Origin: Bactericera cockerelli
Taxonomy: Eukaryota; Arthropoda; Insecta; Hemiptera; Triozidae
NCBI GenBank assembly: GCA_024516035.1
Contig: CM044965.1
Location: 25,492,493-25,556,492 of the forward strand
Direction of reading: 5' to 3'
DNA: 64,000 nucleotides
The first letter of the stretch is position 1, and the number at the start of each line of letters is the position of its first letter. The notes beneath the pieces are model-generated. The model was not told where the DNA came from, searched no databases, and worked only from the letters and a program-made list of their open reading frames with translations. Positions 23,506-35,700 of this stretch are shown piece by piece. The position numbers and the translations under genes are program-made.

Positions 23506-26500
23506 ATGTCTGGTATTGCCATTGGTCGTCTTTCTGAGGAACGCAAAGGATGGAGAAAAGACCATCCTTTTGTGAGTATTATTTCAGAAGATTTGGATTA
23601 TTTTGACAATTGGTGCCTTTGTTTTGGGCTTACTTGTTTAAAGCTGGGATCAGAATTTTGTTTCTAACTGACACCTTAGTAGGTAATTATGTTACTAAAG
23701 TTTTATGACATGTTTTGCCAGGTATTTATTATTTTTCACCATATACTTTTTAATAATGTAGAAAAAAGCTAGAAAAGACGAAGACATATTTTGTGTCATT
23801 TATCTCATCCAATATCTACATATCATTTTTATTTTTTTTTATATTTTTTTTTTTTATATTTTTTAGCAATCATGGAAATGAGTCATCATGATGTTTTATT
23901 TTCTCTCAGTGATAAATTTTATCCCTAAAAAATACCTCGTGGCAGAGTAGAAATTCTCTGTCAACCCTCCAATATAGTATTGGACATCAGGGAGAGAACC
24001 AGATTTTCACTCCCTAACTTTTGTAAATAATAAAAAAAAAAAAAAAATTCTTTGCTAAAAGTAGGTAATAATTATAATTTTCATTTCAGGGATTTGTTGC
24101 TAAGCCAGCCAAGAACCCAGATGGCTCTCTCAACCTGATGAACTGGGAATGTTCTATTCCAGGAAAAAAAGGGGTAGGTAGATAACTTCTCGTAAGTTTT
24201 CCTGTCCTATCAAAATTAATGTTGAAAAATTTGGCAAACAAAATGGAAGACATGGACATTGTTATTAAAAGCTTTCTCACTCTCATAATACCCAAATCTC
24301 CCTTTGAATTACATCCCGATTAAGTCATTAGGGTAAACAACACACTTTTTTGAACAAAGTTTGATAGTTGTAAGGTAGAATTGGAGAGTGAGAGTGCTGT
24401 TTTTCTGTTCAGCACTAACCTCCACACTGTTGGTTTTCTATGAAAAGAAAAATATCTTGAAAATTTTATTTACAGAATAACTCAAGTTAATTTTAGTTTG
24501 TAAAGAAATACATGGAGTCAAATGGAAAAAACAGCAAGTGTCCAGTTAATTCTACCAGTGAGTATAGAAGATACGGAAAAGTTCTATAATTCTGTGCTAC
24601 CCACTAAAATTGTGATTTAATAACACAATTTTATTTATTTATTCACTTTCCACCAGACACCCTGGGAGACTGGCTCATACAAGCTGCGTATGATCTTCAA
24701 GGATGACTACCCATCAACGCCACCCAAGTGCAAGTTTGAGCCACCCCTGTTCCACCCCAATGTATACCCTTCAGGTATAATAATAATATCACCTTATTCA
24801 TACTGCCTGGGTAGGACTAATGAGTCCCATTATTTTGACATCAAGCCCAAATGTTTTGGGGTTACTGTTATGTAGTCAAAATCCCAAATGGAAGGATACG
24901 AAGGAACTTTTATCACTTTAGTTTAGCATATAAAAATGTGTTCTTCTTTTTGTTGTTATAACCTTGTCTACAATGGGGGGAGTGATGGTCGCCTACCAAT
25001 TTATGTTGAAAGTTGGCTCATTCTGAACCACATGTTTCTATGTGTGATACAACATTGTGCCAACTTGTGCTTTTTTTACTTACGTCCATGGCCATGTATA
25101 GTTGTATACCCACCCCATGATGTTTTTTTTTTTTTTTTTTTAATGAAAATATGACTATTCACAACCTTATTTATTTTAACCAGCCAACAACTAACAGCTG
25201 TTTCAGATTGATCATACACTATATGAATGAGCTCCTGTTTTTAAATGATAAAACTGATTCTCAGTAAAAGTTGTAAATAACCTAATTAAGAGCTTGTTGG
25301 CTATGAGACACCTAGTACTACCTCGAGATAGAATTGAATTTGTTAGTAGGTGGCCACAGCAAGGATCCTGGACTAGATCTTCGACCCCAGACCCTTGTAT
25401 CTACATCTTGATATAGACGATTTTCGGAACTCCGTTATAGCCGTTTACATTTAATAACATCGTTAGATTAATGGACATTATCTCAACTACTTTTTATTTT
25501 CAAACATTAATAAAAACTAATGTTTGTTAGATTGATTACGGTTAGATTATTTTACGAGGTACTGGCTTTACCTCAAGGTCCAGGGTATAGGCAGACCTCC
25601 ATTCAGTATAAACAGAATAAACCATTGTGTTCACACACTTGGGATTGAAAACATTCAATAGAGTATGAACCTTGAAAGGTTGTTTTATTATTGATTCTCA
25701 GGTACTGTCTGTCTATCTCTGCTGGATGAGGAGAAGGACTGGAAGCCAGCCATCACTATCAAGCAGATTCTCCTCGGTATACAGGATCTGCTGAATGAAC
25801 CTAACATCAAGGACCCCGCTCAGGCTGAGGCATACACCATCTACTGGTGAGAACTTTTTTTTTTAAATATCTATGAGTTAAACAAATTTGTATTTTAAAT
25901 AAATAAAACCTAATTAATGAAATTTATGAAAATGTCACTTTCTACTGCATGGTCATTGGTCAAAATATATCACAACAGGCGTTTTACCCTCCATTTGCTG
26001 GATACTCACAAACCAGCTACTCTAATTAACCTCCCAACCTGAGAGAACTTTTTTTTTTAATGTCACTTTCTACTGCATGGTCAAAATGTATCACAAGAGG
26101 GGTTTTACCTTTCATTTGCTGGAAACTCACAAACCAGCTACTCAAGTTAACCTCCCAACCGGAGTTGGGTTGTTGATAGTTTTTTTTATCATATTTGTGG
26201 ATATCACTTTTATCAGTACAAACAGAAAAGTGAGAAGTTGTACTAGATGTACATTGTACAATTGTACATGAATATCAGAACATACCTGGATAGCTGTTTC
26301 GAGCTTTTTGCTCTCATCAGCAGGTAATAGTTCTGAATATCCATGTTATCAACTAACCTCTCTATTTTAATCAGTATAAACAATGGTGAGGAGTTGTACT
26401 AAATTGTACTAGATTCATGATATCACAACTACCCAAAATCGCTTTTTGATTAGCATAAAATAATAATACAACTTTTTTCAACTAAAACTAACACTTGTTA

Positions 26501-26591
26501 TTCCGTCTGTTTCTTGGTCCACAGTCAGAACCGATTGGAGTACGAGAAGAGAGTACGCGCCCAAGCTCGGGCCATGGCCCCTCAAGAGTAA
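23506..26591 (+). CDS. Ubc9: SUMO-conjugating enzyme E2 (UBC9), complete, five coding exons
   Basis: Coding exons: 23506-23571, 24090-24173, 24657-24774, 25702-25846, 26525-26591. All have GT-AG borders and phases agree (0, 0, 1, 2), giving 159 residues against 158 in human UBC9. It starts [20 protein letters not shown]. The E2 HPN motif is in [10 protein letters not shown] and the catalytic Cys in [16 protein letters not shown]; the last exon reads [20 protein letters not shown]. The enzyme takes SUMO from the E1 by thioester and passes it to lysines, mainly in the nucleus. The basic N-terminal helix that binds SUMO and E1 is kept. The ATG follows an acceptor directly, so the 5'UTR is spliced. 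Introns carry a MITE (24268-24402), a SINE-C remnant (24775-24895), repeat H (24940-25090) and two partial SINE core copies (25975-26170). No lesion seen. Confidence 0.97.
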
Positions 26592-26816
26592 ACTCAATTC
26601 CGCCCCTGGTTTTTCCCTCCTATTCATCACCTCGTGTAATCCTTCTTTCCCCCACTCCCCTTGCCTGTGTATAATACAATCCTCCCTACATGCCCCTCTC
26701 ACCCCCTCTGTATTGCCGGGGCCTGGTCAGAGAAACATACATGTATTTTGACTGATTTGGAGAGATGTTATGCGCTGTGCAGTGAATTGTGTAGCCTCTG
26801 CAACACTCATCTTTAC

Positions 26817-26826
26817 AATAAATAAA
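26817..26826 (+). terminator. UBC9 polyadenylation signal
   Basis: Two overlapping AATAAA hexamers, at 26817 and 26821, 225 bases past the stop codon. A GT-rich stretch (ACATGTGTTCTATTT) follows. Confidence 0.7.
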
Positions 26827-27041
26827 AACATGTGTTCTATTTATTCCATGACCAAATGCCCTCGGTAATGCCTTGTACATAATTCTTGTTTATTGGTCTT
26901 CTTGACCTGAAAGTGGTCAATCCAGTCTCTTGATTCAACGTGGTCAAAAGTCAACTAATTGACCTGATGTGGTCGAGAGATGATTTTGTGTTTGATACTA
27001 TGAATTGAATTGACTCCTCAATGTCAGAACACGAGAGTGTA

Positions 27042-27455
27042 AGGGCGAGATTAGTCGTATTTTTCTTTCTACCAAAAAAAAATTCCTGGTTAGGTTTCTT
27101 CCAAATATTTCCATTTTATTCCAAGGTCATTTGTAAAAGAAAAATGCGTTTGGTTACTTCTAAAGATAAACAATGGACTTAACCCTATAAAAGAACTGGA
27201 AGCAAGAATTTTCTACTTTCACTTTGGTTAACTTTGGAACTTTTTTCCTCTTCCAAAAGAAAAATGACTTGCTTCCAGTTTGGTTCATTTTATTCCCGTT
27301 TGGTTAACTTTGGTTAGAAAGAAAAATACGGCATTTAATAGACAAAATCGAGAACTTAAGTCATGACTTAGCATCGGGTTTCCCTATCTAAGAAGTACGC
27401 AAATCGAGACATAGCACCACAGAGGTATTACAAAGAAGTCCATTAATTTCGCCCT
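27042..27455. mobile_element. MITE M1 with a second MITE (M2) inserted near its left end
   Basis: Outer ends AGGGCGAGATTA and its complement at 27455 are M1. Just inside the left end a separate element runs to about 27335, with inverted ends GTCGTATTTTTCTTTCTA and GAAAGAAAAATACGGC. The M1 body then resumes (CATTTAATAGACAAAATCGA). 26827-27041 and 27456-28619 hold no gene that I can see. Confidence 0.65.
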
Positions 27456-28619
27456 AAAACTGGCTTAAGATCAACAGTAAAAAACCATGTTCACAGTGTA
27501 GAAAAAAATCGACTGGGTGCTTTGTTGATATCATATCTAAAAAGCACAGTAATTTGTTCTCTTGTATATATTTTTAGTGTGTATTGAAGAGTCTTAGAGC
27601 TGTATTGGTGAACGAAACATTTCGTCTTGAAAACTTTTTAAGCATGATTTTCATAAGTAGTGAAGTATTTATTTAGTGATAAGTATTTATTTCTTACGTA
27701 TTTAATTACCTTTGAAATTAAGAGAAAATATTCTGTTTAAAGATACAGTTGACTGTTGGTTTGAGGTAGATGATTTTTAATTAAGTTAAGTTTTCATGTA
27801 TCTGTAGAATCTTAATTGTTTTATTCTCAATTTCCTCTTTTTTTCATTCCTTGTTGCTACTCTCACATTAGTGTTTTGAAAAACATTTTTGTTGTGAATT
27901 AAGTTGATACCTCTAGTAGGCATTGTGCTAACTACCACTGTCGCTTTACTATCAAAGTCTTTATTATTGAGGAAACTCAATACAATTAACACTGCGACCG
28001 AATAAGATCTATTGTGAACAGATAAATCACGGTCACTTTACTAGTCTCAAAGGCTTACTCTGAAATTCCGAACAAGTAAAGGTCCAAGATTTCAATGGAC
28101 ATTCAACTTAATAGTAGTTTTTTTTTAGTGATGGTCAAAATCTGACCCGTCATAACTCAAATTTTATTAACATCGTCTAAGACAAAATATAAAATATTTC
28201 CTCCATTTCTAAGGATCTTGGCCGTGTGCACGTCAATGCTTCAGTGAGTGATAAAAGATCTAGCCGTGTAAAACTTGTCTAAAGGACCTACTATGTGAGA
28301 TTACTAACATAGAAAGTTTTCCTAACATCAAGTTTATAGTTAGTTTATGAAAGCATGCTTAAAACTCAACAGATATTTAAATTAAATAAAACTCAACATC
28401 TTGTCCATAGACCTTCATACAAAACTGACTTGTGTTTTGAGTTTTTATTTCGTCTAGTTTAATCCCTCTAGGTCGGAGTTTCCTAAACTGGGGTCCGAGG
28501 GATTCCGGAGGCGGCCACTGTTAAGACTTACTGGGCCAGTCTGGGCCACAGTTACTGAAATACTGAACTGGTATACAGGAGGGGCGCAAAAAAAAAATTG
28601 AGAGTTGCTGCTCTAGGTT

Positions 28620-28745
28620 TTTTTTAAGATAAGTGTTTCACAGCCTTTTTTATTTCGTAGCCATGAAACAGGAGCTACTGTAGACGCTTGTGGTCTGTGT
28701 TGTAACCTGCCCAATACTGCCCATCCCGTAGTATGCCTCCCCCGC
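28620..28745 (-). mobile_element. SINE-A body, minus
   Basis: TTTCGTAGCCATGAAACAGG then CTTGTGGTCTGTGTTGTAAC, the complement of the SINE-A 3' body. It abuts a 5S-SINE. Confidence 0.7.
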
Positions 28746-28764
28746 GGTTGTTTTAATTATAGCT

Positions 28765-28990
28765 ATCGCGGGTGTCGATGACGCGGTGAATGCAGCGCTT
28801 CTCGTAGGATCAACGAAGTTAAGCAACATACAGCGAGATGAAGAATTTGTGATGCCATTCGAGCCCAGATCAGCCTGAGTGAGTTAATGTTAGTAGCAGG
28901 TTTGTGAGTTTCCTGCGAATGGAGGGTAACACCCCTTTCTTGAGATAATCTAGCTGTTGAATGGGACCTAAAACCCCACTTCATAATAGT
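28765..28990 (+). mobile_element. 5S-SINE, near full length
   Basis: A head with 5S rRNA character (GGATCAACGAAGTTAAGCAA), part of the box C region lost, then the core (AGCCTGAGTGAGTTAATG) and GTTTGTGAGTTTCCTGCGAA. Confidence 0.75.
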
Positions 28991-29319
28991 TATAGCCCGG
29001 TCGACATGCCTACTAGGTCTAAGCTCATGTAGATCTAATATCACTTTGGAGCTCTGTGATTGGCGGAAATCGAGTATGTGACATCGCATCTACATGATAA
29101 ATTCGTATTTTTTTACTAGCTATGAGAGGATAAGGATAGGTGAGGTTGCTGAGAAAGTGACAAAGAAACTTCAGAAAAAAATCAACTCGTTATTAAAAAA
29201 TTGACTGTTATACAGATATTTTATTATTTAAAACCACAGTGAATATTGTGCAATATTCAACAGTAAAATATTCAACGTTACTGATAGTAAATATTAATGT
29301 GTAAACAGTAATATATCAT

Positions 29320-29455
29320 ATTTGTGTTGTTAATCACTTTCGTGATGTCACAACTACTCAAACTCACTTTACTAAATCTACGTTCAATCCGGGACTTGAA
29401 CCACCGACCTCCAGGTTACAAGTCCACCGCGTTATCGACCAAGCTACTAATGTCG
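29320..29455 (-). mobile_element. SINE-B copy, minus
   Basis: GGGACTTGAACCACCGACCT is the complement of the B box region. The 3' part, GTTAATCACTTTCGTGATGT, is at the left. Confidence 0.75.
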
Positions 29456-29559
29456 GTGTGTAAATATAATGTGTTTACTACAATTTTAAATATAATACTA
29501 GCTCCATTCAATGGACTGCCGGAATAATTTTAGTCTTAATTAGACAGTTTAAATAATTG

Positions 29560-29797
29560 TCTATTCCGAATGTTGAATTTCTCAGTCAGCAACTTGAAAT
29601 TTTCGATCAGCAATCTTTTTTTCTTAGGCGCCAATTCCAGGCCGCGAATGAATCTCTTCTGAATGTTGAATTTCTGAGTCAGCAACTTGATATTTTTGAT
29701 CAGCAATCTTTTTCTTAGGCGACAACACAGGCCGCGAAAAAATCTCTTCTGAATGTTGAATTTCTCACTCAGCAACTTGAAATTTTCGATCAGCAAC
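29560..29797 (-). repeat. Three tandem extra copies of the eIF2D coding tail after its stop codon
   Basis: The last ~90 bases of the eIF2D coding sequence recur three more times downstream of the stop. The shared mark CAGCAACTTG (plus strand) falls at 29587, 29680, 29770 and, in the gene itself, 29867: periods 93, 90 and 97. Copies still translate as near-identical peptides (KFNIQKRFIRGLELAPKKK). They sit in the expected 3'UTR. Confidence 0.9.
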
Positions 29798-32700
29798 CTA
29801 TCTTTTTTTCTTAGGCGCCAATTCGAGGCCGCGAATAAATCTCTTCTGAATGTTGAATTTCTCAGTCAGCAACTTGTGCACGAACACAATCTGGTTGCCC
29901 TGCACTTGCACTTGTGCAGCATTGTTCACCATGTTGATGCAAGTTGAGGCAGCAACCCCGTGCTGACACAGCTTGCAGAACTCTTTCAGGTCGATTCCGT
30001 AGACATCCAGATTGTTGACCAGGGTCACTTTCTTGTTGCCCGAGCGGGTGGCCACTTGCAGATCGATGGGTTTCATTTTACCTGTGGAGGAGGGTCAAGA
30101 ATTTTTTTATTAATAATGTATATTTATTTTAGTTTTTCCTTACAATTTTTGTGGCTCTCCCCCTAAGGAATTCTTCTAAGGAGACAATAATATTCTCAAA
30201 TTGAGGATAGTTTACAGTACATAGGAGAGAAACATCGAGATACAATTATATTATTTTTAAATACTAATCTAAGATGGTACTACTACTACTACTATTAAAG
30301 TGAACAGTGTAAATGAAATAATTTCCGACAGGAATTAAAATCGGAACAATTTTTTTTTACAAAAACGAACACAATACTTCCGATTTTTAACATTAGAAAT
30401 TTATCGAAAGTAAAATCAAGATATAACTATTATTATTATTTTATCGAATGGAGGGTAAAACCCAGTGGCGGCTCCTGACTTCAAGACTAGGTGAAGACAA
30501 ATTATACCCAGAAGTATTGAAAAAATAAAATTATTAATTTATCAGATCTTAGTTCTTATGGTCTCATAAACACAGCCCATTGTAAGTTATGGCTGTTTCC
30601 CTGCAGAGCATGATTTTCTCTCATACCAGTTTTGCATCATATAAGTTTTTATAGGTACTTTTTTGGAGAACACTTGGTACTTAATAAATAAACAAGGCCA
30701 GCAGAACAATTTGTCAACACTTGAGCTGGTACACAGCCATTCATTTTTCATAAGCCATTCAGGCTTGAACTGTATGGCTGTGGGGCAGGCATTTGCTTTA
30801 CTTTTTTAGTGGTGGTTATAGTAATTGGAGATCCAGTAATCATAATATCTTTCTTATCCTCATTACTTCTTAATCTGAATGGGGTTACTTTTAATGTTTG
30901 AACCCCATGATTTTGTGGGGATCTCATTGTTTCTTTGAAATATTGTTATTAATTATTCATCTTAATAAAAAATATTTATTCATCTTAATAAAAAATATTA
31001 ACTAAAAGTTGGTAAAAAGGAATTAAAATAAAAATATTAGGATTATACCTCAGTAGTTAGAACTAGGAAGGAAAGAAAGTTAGTTGAAGACTAAAAATTA
31101 CAATCCAAAACTGGAAGAAAATCCACCACCAGATTACAAAATAAATCTAAGAAAACATACTTACTACAAATATAAAATCAGCTTAAATTTGTGTTACCAT
31201 TGATGTTTAAATGACTAGGTATTTAAGAAAAACACAGATATTGCCTTATAATTTTAAGTACTTCACTGGAAGCTGTGTGCTTAGCTACCTGCAACCTGCA
31301 TAATTATAATGTTATTTCTGACACTGAAAGAAGTACATAGCTACTTCATATTCAACTTATTATGAAAAGCACAGGTCAGATCAGGTAGGAATAATGTTTC
31401 TATCCTGTATCAAATACTGGGAAATAACTTTATTAACTAGTTACACCAATTAAAAGTCACTTGATTACCGTTGAAAAGATTTGAAAATGGTCTAATAAAA
31501 TTTAAAAAGTGCGCGACAAGTTTTGTTTACATTCTAAAGATAAGAGATACAATGTTGCCAAGTTAATTTCATTGCTAAATTTCTACAAACTTCAAGAGCT
31601 ATATTTTAAATTTAAAGAAATCCCTCAAATCATGTAAGACGTATTTATTTATTAAAAAAAATAATACTACACCGCCTGAACAGAATTTTCTCTTGAGAAT
31701 TTCATTTCAACACGTCTAATTTCATGATTTTTTTTAAAGTGGTTCCATAGTCAGGATCTTAAACAGGACCACCATTGTCCCTTTTTAAAAACTTCTTGGA
31801 ACAACTAGATACCAGATTATCTTATTTGGCTCAATTTCGGTACCTACATTAAATAATTATTTCCGAGATTTGACTTCAATCGAGATGTCCTTTTTAATAC
31901 TACATATAGTTGACAAGATACATAAAATATAGTTAAAATTTATTGGTATCGGCTATCGTTTAGGAACTATGTACAAAACTAGAACCCAAAAAATGAGAAA
32001 TAATATCCAAAATTCCTGACACAAAATCCTGCTTTCCTAGCGCCTACGTTATTATTATTATTTTTTTTTTTTAATATTACAAGATTGTGCTAGATATGGG
32101 AGGCTAAATCATTGACTGGTTTCCTAGGTCTGGCATAATGCTACTGGCAACAATGTTAATATCAAAAACACATGACATCGCACATGGTATGTGGCTTCGT
32201 GACATTTCGTATGAGGTCGTGTAGATAATGTAAACTGAATACAACTGAAGACTGTCCTCAGTAGCATATTACATAGATATTCTTCTTCTTCTTCTTGTTC
32301 CTCTCCTAACGGAGGTTGGAAATCACTTCAGCTATATCATTCTTGTTGCTCGCAATCCGCATCAACTCCTGATCATCAACTCCACACCATTCTCTCAGAT
32401 TGCTCCCCCATGACTTCCTTCTTCTTCCTCTGCCTCGCTTTCCCTCGATCTTCCCGTTCAATACAAGATTCAATAACTTATATTTTGTTCCGCGCAGCAC
32501 ATGTCCTAGGTATTCCAGCTTCCTTTTCTTGATCGTGAAATCCAGCTCGGTGTTCTTATCCATTCTTCTCAGAACCTCAATATTTGTCACTTTGTCAGTC
32601 CAGGGGATCCTGAGCATTCTTCGGTAGCACCACATTTCAAAAGCATTGATGTTCTTCTCGTTTATCTTCTTCATCGTCCATGCTTCTGCACCATACAGTA

Positions 32701-35700
32701 ACGTAGAAAATACATAGCACTTTAATATTCTAGTTCTTAATTTCAGGTTAATGTCACGGCTGCACAGACACTACATAGATATAGTTCTTGCCTAATATTT
32801 CATGATACCTACTTGGAAATACTCAACTCTGATTGGTTGATTCAAGGACAACTGAAGACAATTTCGAATTGTCTTCACATTTGGTGTTCTCCTTGGAAAG
32901 TAACATGAAATGTTAAGCAGCATTGATCTATTTTACACAAAGCTTACTCTTTTTTTTTTTTTTCTTTGAGTTGGATCAATTGTACCATGTTCAAGGGATT
33001 ATGAGTAGTGTTTTCACTGTTCAAAATTAGGTGAAAATGTCTTCAGTGTCTTCACCCGACGAGCCGCCACTGGTAAAACCCCCGTCCTAATCAGTATGTT
33101 GAATCAAATAGAATCGTTAGCGTTAGGAAGGTCATCCAGCCGTAAAATGTGCCAAAACCAACCAACCTCAACCATGAGGTTGAACAATGCCGACCCCACG
33201 TAGATTTGGGAAAAAGGTAAAGTGAAAGAAGAAGAGTAAGATTCGGTAGTAGTATAAATAAAGTGATATTATTATTATTACCTTCTTTCGATAAAAAAAT
33301 AAATAAGTAATACTGTATTAAGTAAAGTTATTCATTGGAAGGCAACCACACAGCAAGATTAATTCTCAAAGTATTTTCTACTACCTAACCCTCCGAGTCT
33401 TATTATTATGTGGTTACAAACTCAAATTAATGAGTAAAAATTCATGCACTGGGTGGGATTCGAACCAACGCATCCCTACGCTCCCTGAATTACCAGACCA
33501 GCGCCTTAACCAAGTGACCACCAGTGCACGGTCGTTTTTCACAGTAAGATTTGGCATACTACCCAATAAGGTGATATTATTATGAACTTCTTTACATAAA
33601 AAAAATAAATAAGTTTGATTTTTTTTTATAAATGGAGGGAAAATTTTGCACAGGCGTGGTTTTAGAATTTAGGAGCCCGTGAAAGGGTTTTCTACCCTCT
33701 AAAAAACCCCCCAGAGGATCGTTTGTTTCAATTGATCCTCTTTAAGTATAAGTTAGATTGTATTGAGTATAGTAAGATAATAAGCTAATAATCTTACCTT
33801 TGTATTGAGATAAAATCTGATCACTATTCATCGTAACTTGATAACTCTGAGTCATTTTCCCCGTAATCTCCTTCATCAGTTGTTCGTAGCTGATGACAAT
33901 ATCCTCGGGCGATGTTTTGCTCAGCAGAATGGCTTTCAGGGTGTCATTTAGATGGACCAGAGTTTTGTTGGTCTCGTCTTGGAGTTTCTCTTTGGCCACA
34001 TAGTCGACGACATGTTTCTTGATGTCTTTCATGGGCAGTGCATCACCTGGAGAGGGAAATGAAGGTATAAGAATAAGTAGAATAGAATATACCTTGTTTT
34101 TATTGCCGAGGTAAGACTGAAAAGTCCCTTTACTCCAGCAGTCAAACAGGTCTTATATATTTTATTATAAAATACATAAGTAGTGCTTTATTTAGACTGT
34201 CAGCGCAAGACAGGTAGTCCCGCGGCATAAAGTATGGCAGCATAAAGTCCTGCTACAATTATGCCAACAAACAGTTTAACAAAGAACCTCTTTATTTATT
34301 TGAGTATAAATACAATTTATTATATTAATATAGTATAGACTATAGATAATAAATAAATTAAGGTAGAAACTTTTTGTTTTGTTAAGAGTTTAACGTCGAT
34401 TTTAACTGCATGGTTATATCACGACGAGGGTGTTACACTACATTCGCAGGAAACTCACAAACCTGCTACCCACATTAACCTCACCCAGCCTGGTTTGGGC
34501 CGGAATGCCAGCATCACGAAGTCTTCACCTCGCTGGACGTTGCTGAACTTCCGTGATCCTACGAGAACCGGTGCATTCAATGCGCCATTGACGCTGGCTA
34601 TAGTTAATATTTTTTTATATTTATATACAGGGTGTCCCACCAAACTTGGACACCTCAAATTACTCGTCCCCTGAAAGAGTTTTTGAAAAATAAAAAAATC
34701 TAGGGTACATGTGCTAATTATGCGGTTTTAGTTATGAATTTTTTTTTTATACAGGGTGGTTCAAAAGTCAGAAATTGAGGTGTCAACTTTCGATTTTTAA
34801 ATGGATCAACCTGAATTTTATTTGATAATTTTACTTCTAAATGATTTCTGAGTACTTTTTTAAACAAAAATATTACATACAGAGTGGTTTTTTTTTCGAC
34901 CAATTTTTTTTCTAAATCTTGAATAACTCAAGTTCGGTTAATTTTTTCGATAACAAGAATAAATATTGTTTGTGTAATGAATACACGCACTTTCAATTGG
35001 CATCAAAAAATTGTATACAGGGTGGTTCACAAGTGAAATAATGACTTGATTTTTTTTAAAACCGAGTTTTTTTAAATTTTTATTCAGGATTAATAATTTT
35101 CGTCTAATTTTACACATTTTTCGTTAGTCATATCGAAAAACAAAACTAAAGTGTTGTACAGGGTGAGACATAATTTTTTTGTAACACCCTGTATATGGGC
35201 AGTCAAAGAGACGCAAAATAAAATATAAAGACTAAATATGCAAGAAAAACTTTGATTTTTAATTAAACTAAAAAGTTATGGTGTTTTAACTAATATTGTC
35301 GCATGGACCACCCTGTAGATATTTTCTTAAACTATCATGTAGGTACTCTAAGTTGTATAGAATTCAACGAACACTTCGAATCATGTAGGAAAAACAAGTA
35401 AAAAACACGAATTTGAAGCCATTTTCAATTTGGTGTCCACACTGAATGATTTTAAAACTTGAAATAAAAAGTAGGTAGGTGTAGACACAAAATTGAGCAT
35501 GGCTTTTTGAATTCATTTTTTTTCTTTCAGATTTGGACTCCTCGTTCAATTTTAGACAGTTTCGACTACCCATATGATGGTTTAAGAAAATATCTACAGG
35601 GTGGTCCATGCGACAATATTAGTTAAAACACCATAACTTTTTAGTTTAATTAAAAATCAAAGTTTTTCTTGCATAATTAGTCTTTATATTTAATTTTGCG

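Noticed and set aside
26478..26702. Minus-strand frame over the last UBC9 exon
   Set aside because: Shadow of UBC9 exon 5 and its 3'UTR.
28763..29089. 108-codon minus-strand frame
   Set aside because: It is the antisense of a 5S-SINE.
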